Notes under the pieces: generated by a model
Told to the model about the DNA's origin: nothing
The model's input: the letters and a program-made list of their open reading frames with translations, nothing else
The model's database searches: none
Assembly (NCBI RefSeq): GCF_019351405.1
Contig: NZ_JAHWZX010000016.1
Span: 1-64,000 of the forward strand
Origin: Stakelama flava
Lineage (GTDB): Bacteria; Pseudomonadota; Alphaproteobacteria; Sphingomonadales; Sphingomonadaceae
DNA length: 64,000 bases
Direction: 5' to 3'
Made by a program: the position numbers and the translations under genes
Shown: positions 26,634-36,110 of the stretch, piece by piece
Layout: the number at the start of each line of letters is the position of its first letter
Numbering within the stretch: the first letter of the stretch is position 1

Positions 26634-27256
26634 TAGGCAAGCCCCTGCAGATAGACGACCGAGAAAATGCCGATCCAGATGATGTCGAGAAAATGCCAGA
26701 ACAGGCTCAGGCGCATCACATTGATCTTCACCATCGGATCAAGCCCGAATTTGCGAATCTGCACCAGCATCACCATGCCCCAGACGCAGCCGATGGTGAC
26801 GTGCAGCATATGCATCGGCACCAGCGCATAAAAGCCCGATAGATAGCCGCTGCGCGACGGCACCTCTCCCTTCGCCGCCATCGAGACGAAATCATGGATT
26901 TCCCAGCCGATAAAGGCGAAGCCGAGGAGCAGCGTGACGCCCAGCCAGAGTTCAAGCTGGTGCCGCTTATGTTCATATTTCATCGCCAGCGAGGCGAGGC
27001 CGAAGGTGAAGCTCGACGACAGCAGGATCAGCGTTTCAATGAACGCGCTTTTGATCTCATATACCTCGTGCGGCACCGGTCCGCCCGCCGTGCCGCGAAG
27101 CATCACGCCATAGGTGGCGAAAAGCAGCGCAAAGACGACCGCGTCGCTCATCAGGAACACCCAGAAGCCGAAAATCGCCTCTCCCGCCTTTTCGTGCGTC
27201 AGCGGATCGGCTTCCTGCAGGTTCAACCCGGCATGTTTCAGTTCGTCCGCGCTCAT
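26633..27256 (-). CDS. cyoC: Cytochrome bo3 quinol oxidase subunit III
   Basis: 207 aa with five transmembrane helices and the conserved GFWVFLMSDAVVFALLFATYG first-helix pattern, plus HMLHVTIGCVWG. It is a core, non-catalytic subunit of the proton-pumping quinol oxidase. Its ATGA overlaps the cyoB stop. Confidence 0.95.
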   Translation of the reverse strand: MSADELKHAGLNLQEADPLTHEKAGEAIFGFWVFLMSDAVVFALLFATYGVMLRGTAGGPVPHEVYEIKSAFIETLILLSSSFTFGLASLAMKYEHKRHQLELWLGVTLLLGFAFIGWEIHDFVSMAAKGEVPSRSGYLSGFYALVPMHMLHVTIGCVWGMVMLVQIRKFGLDPMVKINVMRLSLFWHFLDIIWIGIFSVVYLQGLA

Positions 27257-29340
27257 ACCGCGCTCTCCGCCAGTCCTTCATTGGCGCTTCTGGTTTCCAG
27301 TTCCCGCGGAATGGCGCGCGCTTCGGCAACCGTGCGCAACCAGTGTTCGTGCGTCCTCGCAACCTCGCTCGCCGGAATGACCCTGTGGGTGTCGCGGGAG
27401 AAGCTGCTCACGATTACCGCCGCCAAGATGCCGAGAAACGACAGGATCGCCAGCCACCAGATGTGCCAGACCAGCGCAAAGCCCGCTGCCGCGCCGACGA
27501 TGCACAGGACCGGGCCAAGAACCGAATTTTTCGGCATTTCGATATCTTCATATGCGTGCGGCGGCTGATACGCCCTGCCCTGCTCCTTGCGCAGCGCAAA
27601 GGGATCGCGGTCCTCGACACAAGGAATCACGGCGAAGTTATATTCGGGGGGCGGTGAAGAGATCGCCCATTCGAGCGACCGGCCGTCCCACGGATCGCCT
27701 GCGGGAACGCGGGTTTTCTCGCGTCGGCGGATGCTGATCACCAGCTGCACGAACAGCGCCCCCAGCGCGGCGAGAAGGATGAACGCGCCGATGCACGCGA
27801 TAATCAGCCAGGGCAGATATTCGCCCTGAAATACGCCCGCCATCCGGCGCGGCATGCCCATCGCGCCAAGCACGTACAGCGGCATGAAGGCAAGGTAGAA
27901 CCCCACCACCCAGCACGCGAAGCTGATCCGCCCCCATGTTTCGTCAAGGCGGAATCCGAACGCCTTGGGGAACCAGAACTGATACCCCGCCAGCATGCCG
28001 TACAACAGGCCAGGTATCAGCATGTTATGGAAATGCGCGACGAGGAACAGCGTGTTGTGCACCACGTAATCGAGCGGCGGCGTCGCCAGAATGATGCCCG
28101 TCATGCCGCCGATGACGAAGGTGACCAGGAAGGCAATCGCATACAGCATCGGCACGGTGAAGCGCACCCGCCCGCGATACATGGTGAGTATCCAGTCATA
28201 TACCTTCACCCCGGTGGGGATTCCCACGCACATTGTAGCGATGCCGAAAAAACCGTTGATGTTTGCGTTCTGCCCCATGGTGAAGAAATGGTGCAGCCAC
28301 ACGGTGAAGCTCAGCACCGCGATGACCATCGTCGCATATACCAGCGTTCGATATGCGTAGAGCCGCTTGGCCGAAAAGGTCGAAATGACTTCGGAATACA
28401 CACCGAAGGCCGGCAGGATCAGGATATAGACTTCAGGATGACCGAACAGCCAGAACAGATTGGCGTAGTTCATCATGTTCCCGCCAAGGTCGGTCGTGAA
28501 GAGGTGGAAGTCCAGATAGCGGTCGAGCGCCAGCATCAGCGTGGCGACGGTGAGCGGCGGCATCGCGAAAATCATCAGGATCGACGTGCACAGCGCCGTC
28601 CAGCAGAATAGCGGCATGCGAAACAGATGCATCCCCGGCGCACGCGATTTATAGATGGTGACCGCGAAGTTGAGCCCCGTCATCGTGCTGCCGATCGAAC
28701 TGAGCGTCACCGCCCATATCCAGTAATCCGGCCCCACCCCCGAATTGAACGCCATTTCGGTATAGGGGGGATAGCCCGACCAGCCGCCGGTCGAAAACTT
28801 GCCGACCACCAGCGATATCATCAGCAGCACCGCGCCCGACACGGTCAGCCCAAGGCTGATCGAATTGAGCGTGGGGAACGCCACATCGCGCGCGACGATC
28901 TGCAACGGCATCACATAGTTGATGATACCGGTGAGGAAGGGCATCGCCATGAAGAAGATCATGATCGAGCCATGGGTCGAAAACAGTTCGCCGAAATGTT
29001 CGGGGGCAACGATTCCCGGCTGATTGACCGCCACCGCCTGCTGCATGCGCATCAGCACCGCCTCGATCACCGCGCGCGTCAGCATGATTCCCGACAAAAT
29101 GACATACATGATGCCGATTTTCTTGTGGTCGACGCTGGTGAACCAGTCCTGCCAAAGATAGCGCCATTTGCGCAGCTTCGTGATGATCGCGAACACGGCG
29201 ATCGCGCCGAGCACGACCAGCGATGCGGCGCCCGCGGCGATCATCTTGTCGAGCGAAGGGTCCTCCCATGCCCGGACAAAGGCGAAGGAATGCAGGTCGA
29301 TCCTGCCGATCGCCCAAAACCATGCGGATTGCACGGTCAT
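27253..29340 (-). CDS. cyoB: Cytochrome bo3 quinol oxidase subunit I
   Basis: 695 aa haem-copper oxidase subunit I with about 15 helices. The CuB/Tyr cross-link loop is WLFGHPEVYILILPAFG, further CuB His residues are in VWLHHFFTMG, and haem ligands are in VAHFHNMLIPG. It oxidises ubiquinol and reduces oxygen to water while pumping protons. It overlaps cyoA and cyoC by 4 nt each. The C-terminal extension with EDRDPFALRKEQG is normal for CyoB. Confidence 0.97.
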   Translation of the reverse strand: MTVQSAWFWAIGRIDLHSFAFVRAWEDPSLDKMIAAGAASLVVLGAIAVFAIITKLRKWRYLWQDWFTSVDHKKIGIMYVILSGIMLTRAVIEAVLMRMQQAVAVNQPGIVAPEHFGELFSTHGSIMIFFMAMPFLTGIINYVMPLQIVARDVAFPTLNSISLGLTVSGAVLLMISLVVGKFSTGGWSGYPPYTEMAFNSGVGPDYWIWAVTLSSIGSTMTGLNFAVTIYKSRAPGMHLFRMPLFCWTALCTSILMIFAMPPLTVATLMLALDRYLDFHLFTTDLGGNMMNYANLFWLFGHPEVYILILPAFGVYSEVISTFSAKRLYAYRTLVYATMVIAVLSFTVWLHHFFTMGQNANINGFFGIATMCVGIPTGVKVYDWILTMYRGRVRFTVPMLYAIAFLVTFVIGGMTGIILATPPLDYVVHNTLFLVAHFHNMLIPGLLYGMLAGYQFWFPKAFGFRLDETWGRISFACWVVGFYLAFMPLYVLGAMGMPRRMAGVFQGEYLPWLIIACIGAFILLAALGALFVQLVISIRRREKTRVPAGDPWDGRSLEWAISSPPPEYNFAVIPCVEDRDPFALRKEQGRAYQPPHAYEDIEMPKNSVLGPVLCIVGAAAGFALVWHIWWLAILSFLGILAAVIVSSFSRDTHRVIPASEVARTHEHWLRTVAEARAIPRELETRSANEGLAESAV

Positions 29341-30212
29341 TGCCCGCCCTCCTTCCCGCGCCGTTCGGGCTGCATATATTTGGCGATGATGCGCGCGAAC
29401 AGGCCCTCGGGGACGGCGGAAAATTCCATCGGCGCATCGGGCACGGATTTTTTGGCAAGCGTTCGATAGCGCGCTTCATTCAGCGGGCTGCCCGATGCCT
29501 TCACCCGCTTCACCCAGCCATCGAAAGCGGCGTCCGTGACGGCGAGCGTCCGAAAATTCTGCTTGTGAAAACCTTCGCCGTTATATTGCGTGTTTTCACC
29601 GAAATAGCTGCCGGGCCGGTCGGCCTTCAGGTTCAATTGGGTGCGCATTCCCGCCATCGCATAGATTTGTCCGCCCAACCGGGGAATGAAAAGCGACTGC
29701 ATCACCGTGTCGCTGGTCAGGTCGATATGAACCGGGCGACCTGCCGGAATCACCAGCCGGTTGACCGTCGCGATATGCTGATCGGGATAGATGAACAGCC
29801 ATTTCCAGTCGAGGCCGACCGCCTGAACCGTGATCGTCCCGTTTCCGTCCAGCCGCTTATAGGGGTCGAGCGTCTGCGTGCTATGCCATAGCTGGATGCC
29901 CAGCAGCACGACGATCAGCACCGGCACGCCCCATATCACGAATTCCAGTCTGGGGTTCCAGTCCCATTTGGGATCGTAGCGCGCCTTGTCATTGCCCCGG
30001 CGATACCGCCACAGCACCAGCGGCAGACCGATAAAAACCGGCAATACGACGACCATCAGCGCCGCGATCACCAGCCAGAACAGATGGCGCTGTTCGGCTG
30101 CCACCGGCCCCGCCGCCTGCAGGAAGCTGGGGCTGGCCGCGCATCCGGTCAGCAGGCCGGCGACCATCGCCATGGCGAACAGCCGGGCTTTCGATGCCAT
30201 CCCCGCCGTCAT
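29337..30212 (-). CDS. cyoA: Cytochrome bo3 quinol oxidase subunit II
   Basis: 291 aa from the ATG that overlaps the upstream GH15 stop (ATGA). A lipoprotein signal ending LLTGCAAS precedes two helices and a periplasmic cupredoxin domain (LDWKWLFIYPDQ, TSDTVMQSLFIPRLGGQIYAMAGM) lacking the CuA cysteines, as expected for a quinol and not a cytochrome c oxidase. Direct translational coupling to a glycosidase gene is unusual for cyoA and suggests that the oxidase is part of the stress operon. Confidence 0.95.
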   Translation of the reverse strand: MTAGMASKARLFAMAMVAGLLTGCAASPSFLQAAGPVAAEQRHLFWLVIAALMVVVLPVFIGLPLVLWRYRRGNDKARYDPKWDWNPRLEFVIWGVPVLIVVLLGIQLWHSTQTLDPYKRLDGNGTITVQAVGLDWKWLFIYPDQHIATVNRLVIPAGRPVHIDLTSDTVMQSLFIPRLGGQIYAMAGMRTQLNLKADRPGSYFGENTQYNGEGFHKQNFRTLAVTDAAFDGWVKRVKASGSPLNEARYRTLAKKSVPDAPMEFSAVPEGLFARIIAKYMQPERRGKEGGQ

Positions 30213-32002
30213 GCCAGCCGCGGCGGTTTCCCGTCGGAGGAAAGGCTGAGCGCGGTATTGACCAGCGAAACATGGCTTAGCGCCTGCGGAATGTTGCCGA
30301 GTTGGCGGCCGTCCTCGGGCCAGCATTCCTCACTCAACAACCCCAGATCGTTGGCGGTGCCCAATACCGAATCGAACAATCGGCGCGCTTCGTCCTTGCG
30401 CCCCTGCAACGCATAGACATCCGCAAGCCACAGTCCCACGGCCAGGAACACGCCCTCCGCGCCGCCTACACCGTCGTCCGTACTGTCATCGGAGTAGCGA
30501 TAGACGAAATCGCCCACCATCAACTCGCGCTCGATCGCATTAACCGTTTTTCGCATACGCTCGTCATTGGCGTCGATGAAGCCGACAATGGGCAGGCGCA
30601 GCACCGCGCCGTCCAGCGCATCATCGCCGAATGCCTGTGTAAACGCGCCGCGTTTTTCGTCGAAACCACGCGTCAGCACCTCTTCGCGCACCTCCTGCGC
30701 CAGATCGCGCCAGCGCCGGGCGGCATCGGGCATCGCGTCGGCCAGCATCTTCGCGGCGCGATCGAATGCAACCCAGCACATTACCTTGGAATAGACATGC
30801 TGTTTTGGCTCGCCGCGGCTTTCCCAGATGCCCGCATCGGGTTCGCGCCAAAGCGTTTCCAGCTTCTCCGCCATTCGCGCGACCAGTTCATCGGTATCCT
30901 GCGCCAGACCGTGACGGCGCGCGACGCAGATCGCGTCGATCACCTCGCCATAGATGTCGAGTTGTATCTGGTCCACCGCGCCGTTGCCGAACCGCACCGG
31001 TCTTGCATCGCCAAACCCCTGCAGCCAGTCCGCTTCCCATTCCAGCGAATGGCGGTTGCCGTCGATGGCATAGAAGGGCTGGACGTCGATCGGTTCGCCC
31101 GCCACCGCACGGCGCAGCCAGTCGATCCACTGCTTTGCCTCCTTTTTATGCCCGGTATGCAGGAAACCGAGCAGCGTGAAGGTGGCATCGCGCAACCAGC
31201 AATAGCGATAGTCCCAGTTGCGCTGCCCGCCGGGACGTTCGGGCAGCGATGCCGTGGCTGCGGCTACCATCCCCCCGGTATGTTCGTGCACCAGCGCCTT
31301 CAGCGTCAGCAGCGATCGCTTTACCGCTTTTTCCGCCACGCCGTCATATTCCGTCTTGGCCGACCAGTCGTGCCAGACTTTGCTCGCCTGCTTCAGCGCC
31401 TTCTCCGGATCGACAGGATCGGGCACATCGCCCTCGCTCCTGAACCAGGTCATGCATAATGGCCTGCGCTCGCCCTCGGCAACCGTGAAGCTGCCCGAAA
31501 AGGCGCGCCCGTCATGGTCGATACCGCACCCGAAGCGCAGCGCAACCGCGTTCGGCCCGGCGATCGCCAGCATCTCGCCATCCGAATGCTGCAGCACCAT
31601 GGGATGCGTTCGTCCGTCGTCGAAGCGAAGCGCGAGGCGGGTCTGCATTTCCACCGCACCGCGCCGTCCTTCGACGATACGCACCACATCCGGCGCTTCG
31701 CCGCGCTGGATCGGCATGAAATCGAGTATCGCGACCTCGCCACCCTCCGTTTCCATAACGGTTTCGAGGATCATCGTACCATCGAGATAGCGCCGCGAGG
31801 TGTTGATCACTTCATCGACCGGATGAAGCCACCAGCCACCATTCTCACCCGTACCCAGCAGCGCGGCAAGACAGGCCTGGCTGTCGAAACGCGGCATACA
31901 CAGCCAGTCGATCGTCGCGTCTTCATAGACCAGCGCGGCGGTTTGCCCGTCGGAGATCATCCCGTGCCCGCTGATCGCGTGCGGGCGCCAGTCTTCGCTC
32001 AT
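30209..32002 (-). CDS. Glycoside hydrolase family 15 protein
   Basis: 597 aa of the bacterial GH15 type (glucoamylase/trehalase-like): an N-terminal beta domain (to about 200, starting ISGHGMISDGQTAALVYEDATIDWLCMPRFD) and an (alpha/alpha)6 barrel with NWDYRYCWLRDATFTLLGF and a late Glu in GLLSEECWPEDGRQLGNIPQALSH. There is no signal peptide, so it acts in the cytoplasm, possibly on trehalose, glycogen fragments or another glucoside. ATGA overlaps couple it to the upstream SDR and to cyoA downstream. Confidence 0.88.
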   Translation of the reverse strand: MSEDWRPHAISGHGMISDGQTAALVYEDATIDWLCMPRFDSQACLAALLGTGENGGWWLHPVDEVINTSRRYLDGTMILETVMETEGGEVAILDFMPIQRGEAPDVVRIVEGRRGAVEMQTRLALRFDDGRTHPMVLQHSDGEMLAIAGPNAVALRFGCGIDHDGRAFSGSFTVAEGERRPLCMTWFRSEGDVPDPVDPEKALKQASKVWHDWSAKTEYDGVAEKAVKRSLLTLKALVHEHTGGMVAAATASLPERPGGQRNWDYRYCWLRDATFTLLGFLHTGHKKEAKQWIDWLRRAVAGEPIDVQPFYAIDGNRHSLEWEADWLQGFGDARPVRFGNGAVDQIQLDIYGEVIDAICVARRHGLAQDTDELVARMAEKLETLWREPDAGIWESRGEPKQHVYSKVMCWVAFDRAAKMLADAMPDAARRWRDLAQEVREEVLTRGFDEKRGAFTQAFGDDALDGAVLRLPIVGFIDANDERMRKTVNAIERELMVGDFVYRYSDDSTDDGVGGAEGVFLAVGLWLADVYALQGRKDEARRLFDSVLGTANDLGLLSEECWPEDGRQLGNIPQALSHVSLVNTALSLSSDGKPPRLA

Positions 32003-33006
32003 GCGCGGTCCTTCCTCGCCAGCGCCCACAGGCCGCCCATGGCAGCAACCAGCATGCCGGCGGCGATCAGCCCCCGATTCTTGGTCACGACAAGCTGCGG
32101 GCTCCAGCTTTTGGCGGTCGAATCGAACCGCCCGTGCGCGCCATGATCGCCGGGCACCGGTTCATACAGGTTATTCTTCCGATCGGGTTGAACCCACTCC
32201 TGCCCCTGCTGTCCGGAAAAACCAGTGCGGCCCAGATACCAGTCGAGCAATGGCGAAAAGAATTTGTCGGCCCATATCGCCTGCCAGCTCGACACGCCGA
32301 CCTGAACCTCCTTGCGGCGGTGATGCGCGGCGAAGTGAATCGCCTCGGCTGCCACTTCGGGCTGATAGGGGGGACTGGCCGGACGCGGCTTTTTGGGCAG
32401 GTTGGTTTTCATCCAGTCGAATTGCGGGGTGTTCACGCCGGGCAGCTGGACCATGGAAACATGCACCTTGCTGTTCGCATGAATCAGCTCGGCGCGCACC
32501 GAATCCTCAAATCCCTGAATGGCATGCTTTGCCCCGCAATAGGGCGATTGCAACGGTATGCCGCGATAGGCGAGCGCCGACCCGGTAAGCACCAGACTGC
32601 CTTTGTCACGCGCGATCATCCGGCGAAGCGCCGCACGCGCACCGTTGACCTGCCCCAGATAGGTCACCTGCGTGACCCGTTCATAATCCTCCGGTTCGAT
32701 ATCGATGAAGCGCGAGAGAATGCCGGCAAAGGCGACGTTGATCCAGATATCGATGGGACCGAATTTCTCCTCCATCTCGCACGCCGCCGCTTCGACCGCG
32801 TCATTATCCGCGACGTCGCAGGGAAGGATCAACGCCTCGCTTCCCATCTCCTCCACTTCGCGGGCGGTTGCGCGCAGCCCGTCCATGCCGCGCGCGATCA
32901 GGCCAATCTTCACACCGTCTCTTGCAAAACGGCGCACGACCGCGCGACCCACCCCCGCCGTCGCGCCGGTGACCACGACCACCGGGATATTTCTGCTGGT
33001 TGCCAT
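31999..33006 (-). CDS. SDR oxidoreductase with C-terminal membrane helix
   Basis: 335 aa short-chain dehydrogenase: NAD(P) motif VTGATAGVGRAV, catalytic Ser in LTGSALAYRG and Tyr-Lys in YCGAKHA. After the SDR domain (to about 250) comes an extension with an SSWQAIWADKFFSPLLDWYL segment and a final hydrophobic helix (GLIAAGMLVAAMGGLWALA), so it may be membrane-attached. The start at 33006 gives the usual short N-terminus before the cofactor motif. The substrate is unknown. It lies 11 bp after the GMC gene. Confidence 0.88.
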   Translation of the reverse strand: MATSRNIPVVVVTGATAGVGRAVVRRFARDGVKIGLIARGMDGLRATAREVEEMGSEALILPCDVADNDAVEAAACEMEEKFGPIDIWINVAFAGILSRFIDIEPEDYERVTQVTYLGQVNGARAALRRMIARDKGSLVLTGSALAYRGIPLQSPYCGAKHAIQGFEDSVRAELIHANSKVHVSMVQLPGVNTPQFDWMKTNLPKKPRPASPPYQPEVAAEAIHFAAHHRRKEVQVGVSSWQAIWADKFFSPLLDWYLGRTGFSGQQGQEWVQPDRKNNLYEPVPGDHGAHGRFDSTAKSWSPQLVVTKNRGLIAAGMLVAAMGGLWALARKDRA

Positions 33007-33017
33007 ATCTCGTCTCC

Positions 33018-34661
33018 CTACAGCTCGCCTCGTGCCGCCAAAGCCTTGATCCTGTCCGCCGTGCGGCATGCCACGGCCTGAATGGTGAGCGATGGATTGA
33101 CCCCGCCGACGGTGGGGAACACCGATCCGTCGCAAACCCACAGATTGGGAATGTCCCAGCTGCGGCAATCGGCATCGACCACGCTGGTGGCCGGATCATT
33201 GCCCATCCGCGCGGTGCCGTTCAGGTGACAGGTGTCCGACATTTCCTTCCACCGTTCGGTCGCGCCGGTGGCAGCCAGGCTCCGGTCCATGAAATCGACC
33301 GCGTGGTTCATCATCGCCTTGTCGTTTTCGCTATGGGAAAAGGTGATCCGCGGGATGCGCAGGCCGTACTGATCGGTTTCATCGGCCAGCGTCACGCGGT
33401 TGCGCTCGTCGGGAAGCACCTCACCGACCATTTTCAGCCCGACCGAATGGTTGTTGCGCGCCATTTCGTCGATCAGCGCCTGTCCCCACAGTCCGTGCCC
33501 ACCAGCCAGCGTCTTGGCCCAGCTGATCGGCAACGGCCCTTGGCTCATATAGGACCAGCCGCCGAAATAATCCTTGCCCATATCCGCGTAATTCCAGTGT
33601 TCGGAAATCGCCAGGCTGGGCGGCCCCTTATAGGATCGCACCTCATCCGCCACCTGACCCCAGGCCGCCTGGTTGAGTTGCACCATCAGGTTTTTGCCGA
33701 CCAGCCCGGAGGAATTGGCGAGGCCGTCGGGAAATGCGTCACTCGCCGAATTAAGCAGCAGGCGCGGCGTTTCGATCGCATAACCGGCGACCACGACATG
33801 CCTTGCGCGCTGAAACCGCCATTCGCCCTCGCGCACATAATGTACGCCGGTGCAGCGTCCGTTCTTCGTTTCGATCCGGCCCACCATCGACAGGTCGCGT
33901 ATTTCCGCCCCCGCCTTCAATGCGCGGGGAAGCCAGGACACCAGCACCGATTGCTTGGCGTTGGTCGAACAGCCGGTGACGCAAAAACCGCGATAGACGC
34001 ATGGATGCGCTTTGCCATGCGGCGCGGAAAGCGTGGCGATCGGCGTTTCGGTCCAGTCGATGCCCAGCGCCTCTGCCCCCCGCGCAAGATATTCGGCCGC
34101 CGCGTTCATCGGATGCGCGCGCATCGGGTAACGGCCGCGCTTCGGTCCCCAGGGATAGCGGACCGGGCCGGCAATCTTCAGCGTCTTTTCGACCTCGTCA
34201 TAATATTTCCACATCTCTTCCCAGCAGATCGGCCAATCGACGCCGTAGCCGAGCTTCGTGCGGGTCGCGAAATGTTCGGGGCGCATGCGAAGCGACACCA
34301 TCGCGAAATGAACGGTCGATCCGCCGACCGACTTGCCCGAATTATTCGCGCCCATCGTGATCGGATTGTCGCCGTCGACAATGCGCTCGTCGGTCCAGTA
34401 CAGTTTTTGCTGCTCGGTCTCGTCAGAAGCGAAATCCTGCAATGGCCGCCAATACGGGCCGGCATCCATCGCCACGACGGAAAAGCCCGCTTCGGCCAGT
34501 TTGCAGGCGAGCGTCCCGCCGCCCGCGCCCGTACCGACGATCAGAAAATCGACTTCCTTGTCATCGGCATGGCCACGCATCGGCACCCAGCCATCGGGCG
34601 TGAACACATCGGGCGCGCGGCCGTTGATCGCGCGCGGCTCAGCCTGAAATTCACTTGGCAT
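33018..34661 (-). CDS. GMC-family flavoprotein dehydrogenase
   Basis: 547 aa glucose-methanol-choline oxidoreductase. FAD motif FLIVGTGAGGGTLACKLAEAG near residue 40; active-site His in CHLNGTARMG and Asn in GGVNPSLTIQA. The next gene upstream encodes a gluconate 2-dehydrogenase subunit-3-like partner and overlaps it by 11 nt, so together they probably form a quinone-linked sugar or polyol dehydrogenase. No Tat signal is visible, unlike periplasmic gluconate dehydrogenases, so it may act in the cytoplasm. The true substrate cannot be read from sequence. Confidence 0.9.
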   Translation of the reverse strand: MPSEFQAEPRAINGRAPDVFTPDGWVPMRGHADDKEVDFLIVGTGAGGGTLACKLAEAGFSVVAMDAGPYWRPLQDFASDETEQQKLYWTDERIVDGDNPITMGANNSGKSVGGSTVHFAMVSLRMRPEHFATRTKLGYGVDWPICWEEMWKYYDEVEKTLKIAGPVRYPWGPKRGRYPMRAHPMNAAAEYLARGAEALGIDWTETPIATLSAPHGKAHPCVYRGFCVTGCSTNAKQSVLVSWLPRALKAGAEIRDLSMVGRIETKNGRCTGVHYVREGEWRFQRARHVVVAGYAIETPRLLLNSASDAFPDGLANSSGLVGKNLMVQLNQAAWGQVADEVRSYKGPPSLAISEHWNYADMGKDYFGGWSYMSQGPLPISWAKTLAGGHGLWGQALIDEMARNNHSVGLKMVGEVLPDERNRVTLADETDQYGLRIPRITFSHSENDKAMMNHAVDFMDRSLAATGATERWKEMSDTCHLNGTARMGNDPATSVVDADCRSWDIPNLWVCDGSVFPTVGGVNPSLTIQAVACRTADRIKALAARGEL

Positions 34662-35289
34662 GAAGATTACGTTCCCCGGCCGGGATCAAATGGCCATCCT
34701 TGCGCTCCGCCGCTTCCCACGGATCGCGGCGATTGGCCTGAAGCCGAACATATCCGCGCGGCGACGCGGGACCGCCGAACCCCATCGCGCTCCAGGCGCT
34801 GGGATACGCGTAATAGGCCGACACGATGTCGGGGATCAGCCGGTCGTTCCAGAACAGGTCGACGGGCAGGTTCTGCCATTCCGACGCCTTGACATCCCCG
34901 TTTTGAAGCGCGCGGATGACGTCGTCGGCGCTTGCATCATTCAGAGCGGCAAAGCCCGCGCCGTGGCGTTCGCGCGCTTCAGCATCGATAGCCTTCAACC
35001 CGCGCTCCCACGCCTCCCGGACCTGCGGCATCCGTGCATTGCGAAACCCATCGCCGCGATTGGCGGCGATTTTTTCAAGCACCTGCGCCGCGGCGTTTAC
35101 CGGCGCGCGCTGTTCGGGCTGCGGGACGATCCGGTCGACCAGCTTGCGCAGCACCGCGCGCAGGGGTTCGGTAAGCGTATCGGATTCCGTCGTCGCGATC
35201 CGCTTTTCCACCGCTTCGCGCGTCTTGTCGTTCCAGCTTGGCGTATCGCGCTTTTTCAGCACGTCATAATCGGGAAACCGGTCGGCCAT
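34651..35289 (-). CDS. Gluconate 2-dehydrogenase subunit 3 family protein
   Basis: 212 aa resembling the small subunit of GMC-type membrane dehydrogenases (LRAVLRKLVDRIVPQ near the start; LIPDIVSAYYAYPSAWSAMGFGGPASPRGY near the end). It lacks the Tat signal of the periplasmic versions. The ATG at 35289 lies 2 bp after the upstream membrane-protein gene; a longer frame upstream is the opposite reading of that gene. It is presumed to stabilise the GMC subunit and help export or electron transfer. Confidence 0.85.
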   Translation of the reverse strand: MADRFPDYDVLKKRDTPSWNDKTREAVEKRIATTESDTLTEPLRAVLRKLVDRIVPQPEQRAPVNAAAQVLEKIAANRGDGFRNARMPQVREAWERGLKAIDAEARERHGAGFAALNDASADDVIRALQNGDVKASEWQNLPVDLFWNDRLIPDIVSAYYAYPSAWSAMGFGGPASPRGYVRLQANRRDPWEAAERKDGHLIPAGERNLHAK

Positions 35290-35291
35290 GG

Positions 35292-36107
35292 TCAGCGCCT
35301 CGCCTTCATCAGCAGCAATGCGCCAAGTCCCGCTATGGCAAGTCCGGTAAAGGCGGGTGGTGCGGGAATTGGTGGGCCGGCAAGGATATTCTGCCGCCAG
35401 TTGCGAAATCCGCCCATGTTGCGGGCGACGCCATAGGCATGAAAGCCGACGCCGAGTATGCCCACCACCGCCGTCGCCGCCAACAGCACCGTGGTCGCGG
35501 GCCGCACGGTATCTTCGATCACATCGCGCCCTAGCGAAATCGCCGCGATCGGCGGCAGGGTGACCGGCAGCCACATGAACGGATCATGATATGCGCCGCG
35601 AAAATGCAGCAGCGCCGCTTCGCCGACCGTACCAAGGATGCCGACACTCACTACGCCGCCGACCGCGCGGCCCGATGTCAGGCCGATGGGGCCAAGCTCC
35701 TCCTCGCCCTTGGAAAGCCGATCGGCGATTCCGCCCAGCATGCCCGACAGCACAAGCGAGGCAGGCGCGCCGACCGGAGCGCCATAGAACAGATTGGTGA
35801 AGGTGAGCCCGCCCGGTCGTTTCGTCACGTTATAGACATGAAAGCCCAGTCCGATCAGCCCAACCGCGGTCGATGCGACATGGCTGATCGTTGGCGCTTC
35901 CGACCCGCCGCTCTCGGGTTTTCCCGATCGACGTGCGTTGACCGCGATACTGAGCGCCGCCGACCCCAGCGGCAACACCATGGTCGGGTTTGCGAAAGAC
36001 CCGCGATAATGTTCCAGCCCGCTATCGGCCAGTACCGAGGACGCAAGCATTGCAGCGCCCCCGGCGATCAGCCGTGTCGCGACGATGTCGATACGTGACG
36101 CCGCCAT
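35292..36107 (-). CDS. Membrane protein with internally duplicated halves
   Basis: 271 aa and mostly hydrophobic, with about 6-8 membrane segments. The two halves are related: EHYRGSFANPTMVLPLGSAAL...GLIGLGFHVYNVTKRPGG in the first and LHFRGAYHDPFMWLPVTLPPI...GILGVGFHAYGVARNMGG in the second, each followed by a short loop with a Pro-rich hydrophobic segment. It could be a quinone-side membrane anchor for the dehydrogenase encoded just downstream; no family is recognised. It sits 3 bp after the ThDP enzyme gene. Confidence 0.75.
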   Translation of the reverse strand: MAASRIDIVATRLIAGGAAMLASSVLADSGLEHYRGSFANPTMVLPLGSAALSIAVNARRSGKPESGGSEAPTISHVASTAVGLIGLGFHVYNVTKRPGGLTFTNLFYGAPVGAPASLVLSGMLGGIADRLSKGEEELGPIGLTSGRAVGGVVSVGILGTVGEAALLHFRGAYHDPFMWLPVTLPPIAAISLGRDVIEDTVRPATTVLLAATAVVGILGVGFHAYGVARNMGGFRNWRQNILAGPPIPAPPAFTGLAIAGLGALLLMKARR

Positions 36108-36110
36108 GAC

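Noticed and set aside
28027..29469. Open frames on the + strand opposite cyoB
   Set aside because: Antisense shadows of cyoB, rich in Arg/His, as produced by GC-rich helices read backwards.
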